From Austropuccinia psidii (lineage: Eukaryota; Basidiomycota; Pucciniomycetes; Pucciniales; Sphaerophragmiaceae), in assembly GCA_023105745.1 (NCBI GenBank), contig JALGQZ010000011.1:46716698-46780697 (forward strand): 64,000 nucleotides of DNA. The letters run 5' to 3'. The notes under the pieces are model-generated. The model searched no databases. It saw only the letters and a program-made list of their open reading frames with translations, and was not told the origin of the DNA. Positions 13,301-24,314 of this stretch are shown here, one piece after another (the stretch's first letter is position 1; each line of letters starts with the position of its first letter). Position numbers and translations under genes: made by a program.

Positions 13301-14380
13301 ATGGAGTTTAATAATTTAATGAGTGAGTCTTAAAGTATATTTTTGTCACAGGGGCTCTTGTTGAAAGAAAAGAGTGGCCTTGCACTCAGGAATCAAGAAA
13401 TCACTTAGAGGGCTCCAAAAGAATAAAGAAATAACAAGGATTATATTTCTTTAAAGAAGAATAAGAGTAAGGACAAATATGCCAAAGATAAAAGAAAAGG
13501 AGGCCAATTACCAAAGATAATGAAAAGAAAGCCAAATGCCAAAGAGCCAACCAAATGAATCCTGTATTCACTGTTTCAACCTTCCAGAAAGAAAAATGAA
13601 ATTAGGAAAGGATATGACCACCAAAATCCACTGACAGGAAAAGAAGAAAAGGTGCAAATGACTGACTTAAGATTATCAGTATTTACTTAAATAAATGAAA
13701 AGAAAATAAGGATTAAAATAAATTCAATATATTAATTAACTGGGGAAAACATCCCCAGGGAAGAAAAGGTGGCCAGTATATGTGAAAAGTTGAAGAATGA
13801 TCCTGGAGGGTTGATCACCCAGCTGTATTGACTGTTTGGGGTCAATAAAGATCCGGCCATCTTGAGAATTGAACTGTGTGATAGAATTACCACAGTGGAA
13901 CATGAATTGGCCCAAAAGGGCCAAGGCCATACAGGCTGCTTGAATACAGCCTGTATGGACCAATTGATTTGTCCAAGGAATACTGAAGTACTTGATGCCT
14001 TGAAAAATGATTTAATGATTGATAACCTCTTGAAATTACCCTTTGAATAATCCTGAAAGGAAATAACAACCCAACTTCTGCATGGCCAGGTGGTTGGGGT
14101 CCTTGAATGGTCTTCTGGTAGCCCCCAGGGATTGCAAGACTTAATGACTGAAACGTCTTCCTTTGAAATAGGTGATGGATTTTGGTACTTGAATTGAAAA
14201 TACATAATTGGGTACTGAAAATATCCCCTTTGAATTTCTGAGCAAAATTGGTGCATAATGGTATATTATACCATGTATGCACCACACCTGGATGCTTTGG
14301 TACAAGGTACATTGATGAAGGAGAGGTGTTCCCCTGAATTGAGGGGAAGCCTTTCTGGACCTGAACTGGTGGTCTCTGGT
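13301..14380 (+). other. Decayed unrecognised coding-like stretch
   Basis: In the plus frame ending at 14050 a coding-like run can be followed from about 13740 with one stop near 13828. The open part, 13862-14050, has normal amino-acid composition but no family I know. A C-x2-C pair near 13566 could be the remains of a zinc knuckle, which would suggest an old retroelement gag. Minus-strand frames over the same DNA are probably shadows. Confidence 0.25.
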
Positions 14381-14730
14381 GGTTGCCAGAGGCCAATATG
14401 GGTCCTGGGGTCCTTTTGGCCAATTTGGGATTGTTAAAAATTGGGGCCAAAATTGGGCTCAGGTGGGCCCACTTGACCCCTTTTGGCCTCATTGGATTTA
14501 GGCCAAAAGGGGCCTAAGGGTCCCATGGACTGCAGACTGCAGTGCACGGACTGTGGGCTGTGGATTATGGCCAGCGGGCTATAGAGGCTGTAGGGGGCCT
14601 AAATAGCCCAAAAAGGCCATTTAGGCCATAGACCCCATAATCAAAGGGGTTGGGCCAAAGGCCCTGGTAATGGCTAGAGGGGCCAGAAGCCCCTGGAAGA
14701 ACAAATGGACCACCAGGCCCAAAGCAAGGG
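14381..14730. repeat. GGCC-rich cryptic repeat patch
   Basis: GGCC occurs again and again, often as TTTTGGCC or AAAAGGCC, in a GC-rich block with almost no CpG. It abuts the left LTR of B1 and has no open frame with motifs. Confidence 0.45.
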
Positions 14731-16499
14731 TGTGAGCTTCCAAGGTATTTTCATACACCCAAAAGACCACAAATAATAAAATAAGTTACAAATATGAATA
14801 AAATGAATTTATTTATATTATCAAAATAAAAATTAAGATATAAATGAAATTTATATAAAAAAATAAAACTCTAATTATAACAAAAATTACATTAAATTTC
14901 AAAAATTATGAAAATGTATTTTTACTTGAAAAAATTAAGTAAAAATGAATTTTTAATAAAATTAATGAAATTGAAATATTTTTGGTAAAAGGTTACATGA
15001 AATATATTATAGCTTTTTCTCCAATAAATAAACTTAAGAAAATTACTTCATCATTGGCTTCATCATAAAAAATAAGGTGGGGTCACCTCTGTGTAAAATT
15101 TATGTAACTCAACTCTAAATAAGCTTAAATTAAGTTTTTAGTATTTTCTGTACAAAAGCTGAAAATACTCAAAGCTTTAACATAATTCACACCACATGTG
15201 GTGTTAACCATCAATTTTTGTGCTAAAATTGAGGTGTTGTGTGTAGTTTAGAAGCTATGAGGAACTGAAGTATTTTCAATTGAAATGTCAAAATGTGCAT
15301 GTGTATCACATAAGTGAACCGTAATTTACATATGAGGTATCAATTATTACAGTTGTGTACTTTAAAAGCTCAATTGAATTATATGTGTAAATTACAAGTG
15401 TATTACATGACAAGGAATTAAAGGAAAAATAAAGTGGAAAGATTAACTCTGGGGGGGGGGGGAAAGGTGCTCTAGCTCCAAGGGAGAGCCAGACCGCAAA
15501 ATCCTTGCTGACAGCCATGGGATGTCAAAATTCATGCAAAAGTTCATTACTTTTGGCTTGAAATCAAGTCACATGGTCTGTGACTCAATTGAGGATGAGG
15601 TTTTGGTACCAACCAGGGCAGTTTTAACTTTTTCCAAGAGGGTAAAACTACCCTTAAGTTAAAAACAGTTTTGACTGGTTTCTACGTCTCTTACACACAT
15701 TCTGACATGTTCTGAAGGATCTAGAACAGGTATTACTATAGTAATGGCTGATTTAAGGGTCTAAAATGGCTAAAACCAGGGTTTAATGATTCCATCATTG
15801 GCTTTTCTGTTGTCAGAGTGTTTTAAACGACTGAAAGACATAAATTTTAGTTTTGGAGTAAGAAAATTTATGGCTATAAAAGAATTTCTTCTTTGCCCCA
15901 CTTTTCTCTTCATGTTAGAATCTTTTCCTTTTATAATTAGTTTAAACACTGTTAAACCAATGAATAAAATATTACAAAGACCCTTTTTATATCATTTTAA
16001 AAATTTTTACCACGTGAAAAAATCATTACAATCCTTGTTTGTAACTCTTATAATCATTATTAGCCCTTGAAACACCCCATAAGTGAATTAAAGCATCTTT
16101 CATCACTGTTAGCTTTGTCACTTTGTTTCCAAATTCACTCTGGAGACTTTTGGGTGTGTTTTCTCTTTAAATAACTCTCCAAATATTTTGTTCTTGAATT
16201 GATTTCTTGCAGTTCTTTGCTCAATTAATTCCAATTGAAATTTCTCTTGAAGAAATTTCTTTTTTAGCCTTAAATATCTCTTGTAAAGTATTTTTGGATA
16301 AATTTTTATTGTTGGTAAAATAATAAATCTTTATAATATTATTGTTTTATACTTATAAATTTAATAACAATAAAGTTGGTGTGTTTTCTCTCAAAAGTAC
16401 TATTTCATACTATTTTTTAATTATATTTTACCTTATAAGAATTTTGAGGACAGGAAAAGTAATTGAATTTTAATCAAAGTTTCATATCCACACCTTACA
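14731..16499 (+). repeat. B1 5' LTR
   Basis: It runs from TGTGAGCTTCC to CACACCTTACA, 1,769 bp. It resembles the B1 right LTR and both B2 LTRs through most of its length and contains about 0.35 kb that the B1 right LTR lacks. A G10 run is at about 15450. Confidence 0.85.
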
Positions 16500-16518
16500 T
16501 TTAGGGGCCCAGCCGTGA
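16500..16518 (+). promoter_or_regulatory. B1 primer-binding site region
   Basis: TTTAGGGGCCCAGCCGTGA directly follows the LTR. The B2 counterpart, TTTGGGGGCCCAGCC, contains TGG, the complement of a tRNA CCA end. B1 has lost the TGG by G to A. The tRNA cannot be named from this alone. Confidence 0.55.
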
Positions 16519-16647
16519 TATTTTACCTGTGAAATAATTTTTTACCCATTCTAAATCTTTTTTCTTGTATTGAAAAATTCAAAAAACATATATAAAATAC
16601 TTATCATTCAAAAAATTCATAAAAAATATTTTGTTTTCATATTATAA

Positions 16648-16724
16648 GTGAGGGTTTATTTTTTCATTTCTCTCTTGAAAAAATCCTTTTTTACTTAATC
16701 AATTGTCTTTTTCATTAAGTTAAG
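16648..16724 (+). other. B1 leader intron that splits the ORF0 start codon
   Basis: The donor is TTATAA|GTGAGG and the acceptor is TTAAG|TGTCTG, 77 nt. The exon before ends in A and the exon after begins with TG, so splicing would make an ATG that opens ORF0. B2 has the same arrangement (37784-37858). Splicing itself is inferred. Confidence 0.55.
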
Positions 16725-16939
16725 TGTCTGAAAACGTGGTAAGACAAGAAAATATTGAAACAGCCTCAACAGTAACAAGCATTATTCCTACAAGTACTGT
16801 GAATTCTGACCATAATAGTACAATTATTATAACTTATAATAATCAACATGAACCAATTTCTTCTGAATTAATTAACTTGGATATAAGTAATACCCTTCAG
16901 AAGGCTAAGAATTTGGCAAATAGTAAGTTTTTGACTTAA
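16725..16939 (+). CDS. B1 ORF0 (small leader ORF)
   Basis: About 71 residues, rich in Ser, Thr, Asn and Ile, ending in SKFLT. No ATG starts it in the genomic sequence, and the frame begins at a spliced A|TG (see the intron entry). The B2 copy is nearly the same protein, while family A has an ORF0 at the same place with a different, Lys-rich sequence. No domain is recognised. It could be the N-terminal exon of ORFa or a separate small protein. Confidence 0.5.
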
Positions 16940-17173
16940 AATTACTATTTTAAGCTTTTTAATCATGAAATATGCCTTCAACCAGATCAGAAGCCAGCTA
17001 GAACCCCTCAAGAAACTCCCAAAAAGGTCATAGATGGGATTATGGCAGAAGCCAATCAGTTACAGAAGGACAAGGGTCAGTTGATGACTTCCAAATTAAT
17101 AAATTATGTCATTCTGAAGCTGATAATACTGTTTTAACTTCAAACAGAGCTGACACCGCCACAAGAAGCCTCA

Positions 17174-17680
17174 GTGGACATTTATAAGGCCAGTCAGAAG
17201 GCTCAAAACAATGCATTGAAGAACAAAGAGTGCCAGATCCTTGAAGATCTGTGGAAAAACGGCATGAATTCTTACCTGACTGTGAGAAAATTCCTGGGCC
17301 ATCCCAACACTTGCAATTTACTCAATGGATGGCATCCATTGATGGAAAAGAAGAACATGATGCTTTTAAAAGGAGAATGGAGGAAAAACAACCCTCCACC
17401 ACCCAAGCAAGTGTCAAAAACAGCCCCAGTAGCCAACAAAAGCAATTCCAATGTGAAAAAGCAGCCACAAACTCAGAACAAGGGAAAAGGCAAGGCACTA
17501 GCCACAAAACCTTACAGCCAGGATTGCAGAATCCCAAAAATTCAGCAGGATTCCATGGAGAATGTATTTCAGATGGCCAGAACAATGATGGAATTACAGA
17601 AAAAGGAGGAAGCCAGATTAAAATATCAGAAATTATTTTTGACATTTTTGATTCTATCCCAGAGTTGTATGACACTATAA
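17174..17680 (+). CDS. B1 ORFa, overlaps gag in another frame
   Basis: 168 open residues, and homologous sequence continues upstream to about 16975 through one stop near 17136. It has a charged helical part, then a Pro/Lys-rich basic segment, then a helix reading DSMENVFQMARTMMELQKKE. The same protein is coded in B2 (38172-38516). Family A has a counterpart at 56415-57149 with a basic stretch and a terminal Leu/Lys helix. The first part of gag lies over the same DNA in a second frame. The basic segment would suit nucleic-acid binding or nuclear entry, but the function is unknown. Confidence 0.5.
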   Translation: MDIYKASQKAQNNALKNKECQILEDLWKNGMNSYLTVRKFLGHPNTCNLLNGWHPLMEKKNMMLLKGEWRKNNPPPPKQVSKTAPVANKSNSNVKKQPQTQNKGKGKALATKPYSQDCRIPKIQQDSMENVFQMARTMMELQKKEEARLKYQKLFLTFLILSQSCMTL

Positions 17681-19140
17681 ATGATATAAAAACTCATGTT
17701 TCTGATGAAAATTCATCCACTTGTAACAATATTAAAACAAACAAATTAAGTGTGAGCCCAATAAATGAGACACTTATGTTTTTTGAGAAAGTTTTAAGAA
17801 AAATTAAAACTTCCAATACTGACAATTCATTTGGTAATAAATTAAATGAACAATCTTCCATTATTAAATAATTAATAGACAAATATTCTAAATTCAATAT
17901 TGATGACATAATTGAAAAAAGAATAAAACAACCCATAAGTACTACCAAAGAGGAGAATAAAGATTTTCTTGAGAATATTTCAAAATAATTTGCTGAAGTA
18001 AAGACATATACAATTGCCTTGAAAAAGTGTTTTGACACCTCACAAGAGGAAATATCAAAATTAACAATGAAGTTGGATCAGATCACTTCTGATAATACTA
18101 GACAAACAGAACTATGGCAAGAATTAACAAAAACAGAAAATAATCACAAAATTAATGTAATAAGCTCAATACAAAGTTTACAACATGAATTCACAAATTC
18201 CCAAAGGTGTAACAACAGTAAACTGAATGATATTGAAAAATTACTTCACACCTTACCAAGAATGTCTACACCTTTGAATCAGAATGAGGGCCAAAGAGTT
18301 CTCAATCCACAAGTATTGGAGGTTGAAAACTCACAGTTAAAAAATTAATTTTCCACTTCTTTCCATACCTTGGAACCATTAATGGGCCAAGCACTCTTGA
18401 AAGAAGTTCCAAAACTTAAGGAATGGCCTCACTTCAGTGGTGAAGGAGAATATGAACATTTGGAATTCCTCAGAGGTATTGGAATGATTAAAGAAGATTT
18501 TGAATTACCAGAAAGATTTGTAACAGCAAGATTCAACACTTTGTTTACCAAATCAGCCCAAAGATGGTATATCAAATTAAGACAAGCACATGGACACCAA
18601 AGTTGGACTTGGTCAAAAACCCAAATTATCAACAAATGGGCCAATGATTCTTGGAGGGTTAAAGTTTAAACAGCCTTTGAATCTTCCAAATTTAATGCTG
18701 ATAAAGACAAAGCTTTACCATGGTTTTGCCAACAAATAGACAGATTAACAGCATTATATCTTGACATGTCACAATTTATGATCCACAGAAAAATTCTGAG
18801 GAAATGTGGAGGTGACTGAGAGCATTCTGTTGGAAGCAGGACTACTGAACAATCTTCAGCAGAAGATATTATTAATATATTAGAAGAAGTAACTACCAGA
18901 ACCAGAATTGGTTCTAGTAGAGTGAATCTCAAAACAAGTTTTAATACACCTTGGAAAGATTCTGTGGACAAAAATCCCAAAGAAAATTCTATTAATATGA
19001 AGTATAAATCTGCAGATATAATCAGAAAGTGCCATATTTGCCAAAGCACCACCCAATTAGGCAATGCATGTTGAAAAAGGGGAAAAAAATGAAATTGACA
19101 TTGAAAAAGATGATAATATAACTGAGGAAAATTCAGATTA
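17251..19140 (+). pseudogene. B1 gag (coiled coil, capsid, broken CCHC knuckle)
   Basis: Gag would form the virus-like particle. In order: a Ser/Gln-rich N part over ORFa, a coiled-coil-like part (about 17620-18340), a capsid segment with WPHFSGEGEYEHLEFLRGI (18424-18480) and SAQRWYIKLRQAHGHQSW, and a knuckle whose B2 form is CHICQSTTHLANTC. In B1 the knuckle His reads Gln. In-frame stops near 17871, 17988, 18346, 18667, 18820 and 19072, with a frame change near the end, make it non-functional. Confidence 0.72.
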
Positions 19141-19195
19141 TAAGTAATCAGTTTTTCTGAATATTCAAAAGATAGAGAAAATATCAATTCCACCT

Positions 19196-19779
19196 TTGAA
19201 ATCATGGAATCTTATCCCACTTGCACAATTAAGCAATGGTCAGCTTGATTTGTCAAAAATTCAAGATGCACGACTTATGAAAACCAAACCAAACAGGGGA
19301 AAAGGATATACAGCTGGTAACTCCTGTATATCAGAAGTGGTAATTGACAACAAGCCCACTACACCTTTACTTGACCCAGGAGCCTTCTGCTCTTGTGTTG
19401 GAAAATATTTTCTTAAGACTTGTGTACCAAATTTTGAAGAGCAATTGTTACCAATTGATGGAATAAGATACAATAGTGCAAGTAATCCAATAAAGCATTG
19501 CAAATATTTCAGGCCAATTTCATATTTCCGCACATTAATGGAAATTTAAGAATCACTGTTCAATTTGTTGTTATGGAAAATTTCTCTAGTACCCATTTTA
19601 TGTTGGGAAATGACTATTTAATAATGTATGGAATAGACTTACATAACAACAAATATAGATACTTTACTATTGGAGACAATAAGGGTCAAAAATTTGCCTT
19701 TTTACCATTTGAAAGACAAATTACAGCAAGTAAAGTAGCATCATTCAGCTTAGAGTTGGAAAGATTCAAATCTGAATAG
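19196..19779 (+). pseudogene. B1 retroviral-type aspartic protease (DPG motif)
   Basis: The segment TPLLDPGAFCSCVG aligns with [14 protein letters not shown] of A3, so the catalytic Asp is present but the next residue is Pro where Ser or Thr is expected. It is followed by a flap-like region and LGNDYLIMYGIDLHN, equivalent to [15 protein letters not shown] in A3. A frame change near 19500 splits it. B2 has the same DPG. Confidence 0.7.
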
Positions 19780-19806
19780 TTAAACGAAGCTGAAATAAGC
19801 CTCCAT

Positions 19807-20690
19807 TTGACTGATAGTCAAGAAAATGAACTTTCTGCCCTTTTATATGACCACAAAGAAGCATTTGCATCAGACAAAGGACCTTTGGGGGAAATTATTG
19901 GTCATGAAGTTGACATCATCCTTAATATTGAGTGGCCTTATCCCCCACAGTTAAGAAGACCTGCATATCCAGCAAGTCCCAAATCAAAAGAAGCTCTGGA
20001 AATTAATATTAAAGAACTTCTAGACCTTGGTGTAATATGAAAGGTTGTCCACAATGAAGAAGTAGAAATAACTAAACCAGTCATAGTGGCATGGCATAAT
20101 GGAAAATCTAGAATGGTTGAGAACTTTAGAGCTCTGAACACTTACACTGTCCCAGAAAGGTACCCAATACCAAAAATCCAAAGTGCCCTTACCCAGATAT
20201 CTCAAGCAGTGTATATAGCCACTATGGATTCCCTTGAAGGATTTCATCAGAATGTAGTGACACCAAGGGCAAGAAAATAAGTGAGAATTATTGTTCATTG
20301 TGGAGTATATGAATATTTGAGGATGCCTTTTGGTATCAAGAATGCACCTTCACACTTCCAAAGAATGATGAATGAAACCTGCCCTGAAGAACGTTCAGAA
20401 GGATGGTTAATGACTTACATTGATGAAATTATTGTCTGTTCCAAAACTTGGGAAGAACATATGTACAGATTACCCAGAGTTTTAACAAAAATACAATCTG
20501 TGAACATGAAAATTTTGTTAAAAAAATGCCATTTTGGGTTTAAAGAACGTAAAGCACTGGGACATGTAGTATCTGGTTTATCCCTTGGAATTGACAAAAA
20601 CAAGGTTGCAGTAGTATTTCTGAAACCCATGCCTCAGAAAAACAAAGAAATTAAGTCATTTTTGTGTTTTGAAGGATATTACAGGTAACA
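19807..20690 (+). pseudogene. B1 reverse transcriptase, YIDE in place of YIDD
   Basis: RT blocks are visible in order: [64 protein letters not shown], then [17 protein letters not shown]. The second catalytic Asp of YIDD reads Glu. Stops occur near 20038 and 20278. It would copy element RNA into DNA if intact. Confidence 0.85.
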
Positions 20691-21648
20691 TATTAAAGAT
20701 TTTGCATCCATAGCAAGACCTCTTTATAAATTATGTGACAAAGACACAGTATTTGAAATGACTGTTGACAGAGTAAAAGCCTTTGAATCTTTGAGACAAG
20801 CCTTGACCACTACTCCACTCTTACTGATGCCAGAATTTAAGCTGCCTTTTAAGCCTTATATTGATGTATCAGGAGATGGGCTTGGTGCTGCACTTAATAA
20901 AATCCAGATTATCAATGACAAACCTGTGGAAGGACCCATATGCTTCATATCCAGGCAACTTAAACCAACTGAGGCCAGATATGGAGCCAGTCAAATTGAG
21001 TGCTTATGACTTTTCTGGGCCTTGGAAAAGCTAAACTACTTTCTGGAAGGATGTGTTTTTGAAGTAATAACAGATTGTACTGCTCTTAAGTCACTTTTAA
21101 ACATGAAGACTCCTAACAGGGATATGCTCAGATGGAAAATAGCCATACAAGAGTATAGGGGCATTATGACCATTTTTCATGAAGATGGGAATATTCATAA
21201 AGGTTTGGATGGACTGGGAAGATTGCCATTACCAAATAACATTGATAGTCCTGTTTGTGTTCCAGAGGAAGCTTCCCCACAAATCCTCATAGAAAGAATC
21301 AGTGTTACAGACCTGAACACCACTTTCTTTGAGGAGGTAAGAAAATGTTATAGTCAGGAAAATAATTGTAGCATTCTATGCCAATTACTTACTAAGTACT
21401 GTAAAGAAAATTATTTGACACATGCCTTAGATGAGATATGGAGAAAATCACATGATGAAGGAAGATTCCACTTACTGGGTGGTATAGCTTACCACAAAAC
21501 TAAGCATACATGTGTCAGGAAAGTTGTGGACAGGTCCGTAATCAATATTGTACTTGAAGAATGCCATTACAGCCCTTTCTCAGGACATCTATTTGAGGAC
21601 AGAAAAAGCAAAAAACTAAAAAACTGCATATGGTGGCCAATGTGCTAG
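20691..21648 (+). pseudogene. B1 RNase H and integrase zinc domain
   Basis: RNase H signature parts are present: [14 protein letters not shown] (first Asp), QIECL (Glu), [13 protein letters not shown] (Asp) and [10 protein letters not shown] where DGLSRWP is expected. The integrase HHCC region starts with [11 protein letters not shown]. Stops lie near 20686, 21007 and 21646, so the product is fragmented. Confidence 0.8.
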
Positions 21649-21726
21649 AAAGATGCTGCAGAGTTTTGAAAAACCTGTGACAGATGTCAAAAAGCAAATA
21701 AATACACTGGCAAAAGACTTGGAAAT

Positions 21727-22875
21727 ATGATCAAGATCCAAGAACCCAGCAGAACTTGGGAAATTTTCCATATGGATTGGTTAAGTGACCTGCCACCAGG
21801 GGGTGACAGAAGTTATAATGCTTGCCTAGTGATTGTTGATAGATTTAGTAAAAATCCAATCTTTCTACCATTTCAGAAAGATGATATAGCCATGGATACA
21901 GCTCTTCTGATATGGAATAGAGTAGTTTCATGGACTGCCATATTCACAAACATCATTAGTGACAGAGATCCCAAATTCACATCAGCACTATGGGAAAATC
22001 TTCACCAACTATTTGGGACAAAATTATCCTTATCTACAGCCTACCATCCACAAACTGATAGTTTGGCTGAAAGGATGATCCAGACCTTCGAAGATATGGT
22101 AAGGAGACTTTGTGCATATGGCCTTGAATTTGAAGATTGCGATGGATTTACCCATTATTGGGGTAATCTTTTACCAGCACTAGAATTGACATATAAGACA
22201 TCTATTCATGCCAGTACCAATCAAAATCCTTCTATTCTAGAAAAAGGATGGAATCCCAAATTACCTCAAGATTCCTTGAGGAAAGAATTGGTTGAAATAA
22301 ATCCTACAGCTGCTAGCTTCAAAGGAATGCTAGAGAAAGGTATAAAGTGTGCAGTGAGGTGCATGGAAGACTCTTTTGCATATGCTAAGGACAAATGGGA
22401 CAAATCACATACCACTCCACATCACAAAGTGGGAGATTTAGTACTTGTATCCACCACTAACTTCAACAACATCAAAGGATGTAAAAAGCTCAAAGATTCC
22501 TTTGCAGGACCTTTTGTCATTAAGGCCCTTCATATAGAAAATTCTGTTGAAGTAGAACTATCTGAAGAACTTAGCAATAAGCATCCTACATTTCCAGTGA
22601 GCTTGATAAAGCCATATGAATGTAGTGATGCTGAAAGATTTCCTTTAAGGAATAAAGTTCCCCAAGGTATACCTCCTATTGAATCATCTGGAATTAAGAA
22701 TATTACAAAATTTCTGAAAAAATGAAATTTGAGAACCAATAAAGTAAGGGAATACCTTGTTAGGTACAGTGACACAACTTGAGAAGAAGAGTGGTTAGCA
22801 GAAGAGGACATACCTGAAGCCACTGAAACTCTCAGAAAGTTCAGAAACACTAGAAATAACAATATTACAAAGTAA
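21727..22875 (+). pseudogene. B1 integrase core, GPF module and chromodomain remnant
   Basis: A 332-codon open part (to 22725) holds the DD35E core: the first Asp in MDWLSDLPPGG, the second in [10 protein letters not shown], Glu in TDSLAERMIQ. A GPF motif (FAGPFVIKAL) and KHPTFPVSLIKPY follow. A stop at 22723 is followed in frame by a chromodomain-like tail (VREYLVRYSD ... EEEWLAEEDIPEA) with another stop inside. Such chromodomains direct integration to modified chromatin in chromoviruses. It is the best-preserved part of B1. Confidence 0.8.
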
Positions 22876-22888
22876 TATTCTTTCTTAC

Positions 22889-22898
22889 GGGGAGGGAA
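22889..22898 (+). promoter_or_regulatory. B1 polypurine tract
   Basis: GGGGAGGGAA immediately precedes the right LTR, the expected position and composition for the plus-strand primer. Confidence 0.7.
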
Positions 22899-24314
22899 TG
22901 TGAGCCTTAGAGGTATTTTCATATACCCAAAAGACCACAAATGACAAAATAAGATATAAATATAAATATAAATAAACTTATTTATATTATCAAAATAAAA
23001 AGTAAAATATAAATACAAATTTATATATAAAAAAAAATAATTATAATTTAAAAGAAAAAAATAACATTAAATTTTGAAATTGTGAAAATGCATTTTTACT
23101 TGAAAAAATTAAGTAAAAATGAATTTTTAATAAAATCAATGAAATTAACATATTTTTGGTAAAAAGTTACATAAAATATATTATCACTTTTTATCCAATA
23201 AATAAAGTTAAGAAAATTACTTCACCATTGGATTCCTCATAAAACATAAGGTGGGGTCACCTCTGTGTAAGATTTCTGTAACTCAACTCCAAATAAGCTT
23301 AAATTAGGTTTTTAGTATTTTTCTGTACAAAAGTTGAAAATCCTCAAAACCTTAATTTAATTCACAACACATGGGGTGTTAACCATCAATTTTTGTGTTA
23401 AAATTGAGGTTTTGTGTGTAGTCTAGAAGCTATGAGGAATTAAAATATTTACAAGTGAAATGTCAAAATTTGCACTTGTATTACATAAGTGAACTGTAAT
23501 TTACATATGAGATATCAGTTATTACATTTGTGTGCTGTAAAACTCAATTGAATTGTATGTGTAAATTATAAGTGTATTACATCATGTGGAATTAAAGAAA
23601 ATTTAAATTGGAAAGATTAATTCTGGGGGGGAAAAGGTACTCTAGCTCCAAGGGGCAGCCAGACCCCCAAAGTCCTTGCTGATAGGCGTGAGATGTCAAA
23701 ATCCATGCAAAGGTTCATCACTTTTGGCCTGGAATTGAGTCACAGGGTATGTGATTCAATTGATGATGAGGTTTTGATACCAACCAGGGTAGTTTTAACT
23801 GTTTCCGAAAGGGTAAAATTGCCGTTAAGTCAAAAGAATCTTAGTAAAAGCAGCTTTAACTGGTTTCTACGACTCTTACACACATTCGGATGTGGTTTGA
23901 AAGCTCTAGACCAGGTATTACTATAGTAATGGCTGATTTAAGGGTCTAAAATGGCTAAAACCAGCCCTCTTTTGGTCTAAACAAGGGTTCAATCTTAAGC
24001 CTTTGTTCTTTAACCAATTTCTTGCAGTTCTTTTGCTCAATTAATTCCAATTGAAACTGCTCTTGAAGAAATTTCTTTTGTAGCCTTAAATATCTCTTGT
24101 AGAGTATTTTTTGATAAACCTTTATTGTTGGTAAAACAATAAATCTTTATAATATAATTTTTTTATACTTATAAATTTAAAAACAATCCATTTGGTGTGT
24201 TTTCTCTTAAAAAGAATATTTCGTATTATTTTTAATTATATTTCACCTTATACCAATTTTGAGAACAGGAAAAGTACTTGATTTTTAATCAAAGTTTCAT
24301 ATCCACACCTTACA
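22899..24314 (+). repeat. B1 3' LTR with internal deletion
   Basis: It runs from TGTGAGCCTTAGAGG to CACACCTTACA, 1,416 bp. Compared with the left LTR it lacks about 0.35 kb between the AAACAAGGGTTCAAT area (near 23990) and the TTTCTTGCAG area (near 24022). Confidence 0.83.

Larger units (their letters stand above)
14731..24314 (+). mobile_element. B1: Ty3/Gypsy chromovirus-type LTR retrotransposon, decayed
   Basis: This is a complete but inactive element: LTR, primer site, ORF0, ORFa/gag, protease, RT, RNase H, integrase, chromodomain remnant, polypurine tract, LTR. Both LTRs begin TGTGAGC and end CCTTACA. The order RT-RNase H-integrase defines Ty3/Gypsy. Many stops and frameshifts interrupt gag-pol. 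The flanking 5-mers differ (AAGGG on the left, GCTTT on the right), and the right flank is inside a family-A LTR while the left flank is not, so the ends may have been exchanged by recombination. Confidence 0.88.

Noticed and set aside
13732..14492. Minus-strand proteins of 174 and 201 residues
   Set aside because: They overlap each other and the plus-strand coding-like frame, have odd composition and no motif.
1..14730. tRNA or rRNA genes
   Set aside because: No T-loop/A-box pattern or rRNA-like block was recognised by eye; a covariance search would be needed to be sure.
16725..22875. RIP-like C-to-T mutation as the main cause of stops in B1
   Set aside because: Several stops come from other changes judged against A3 or B2, for example AGA to TGA, TGC to TGA and AAA to TAA, so general decay fits better. 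CpG loss is separate.
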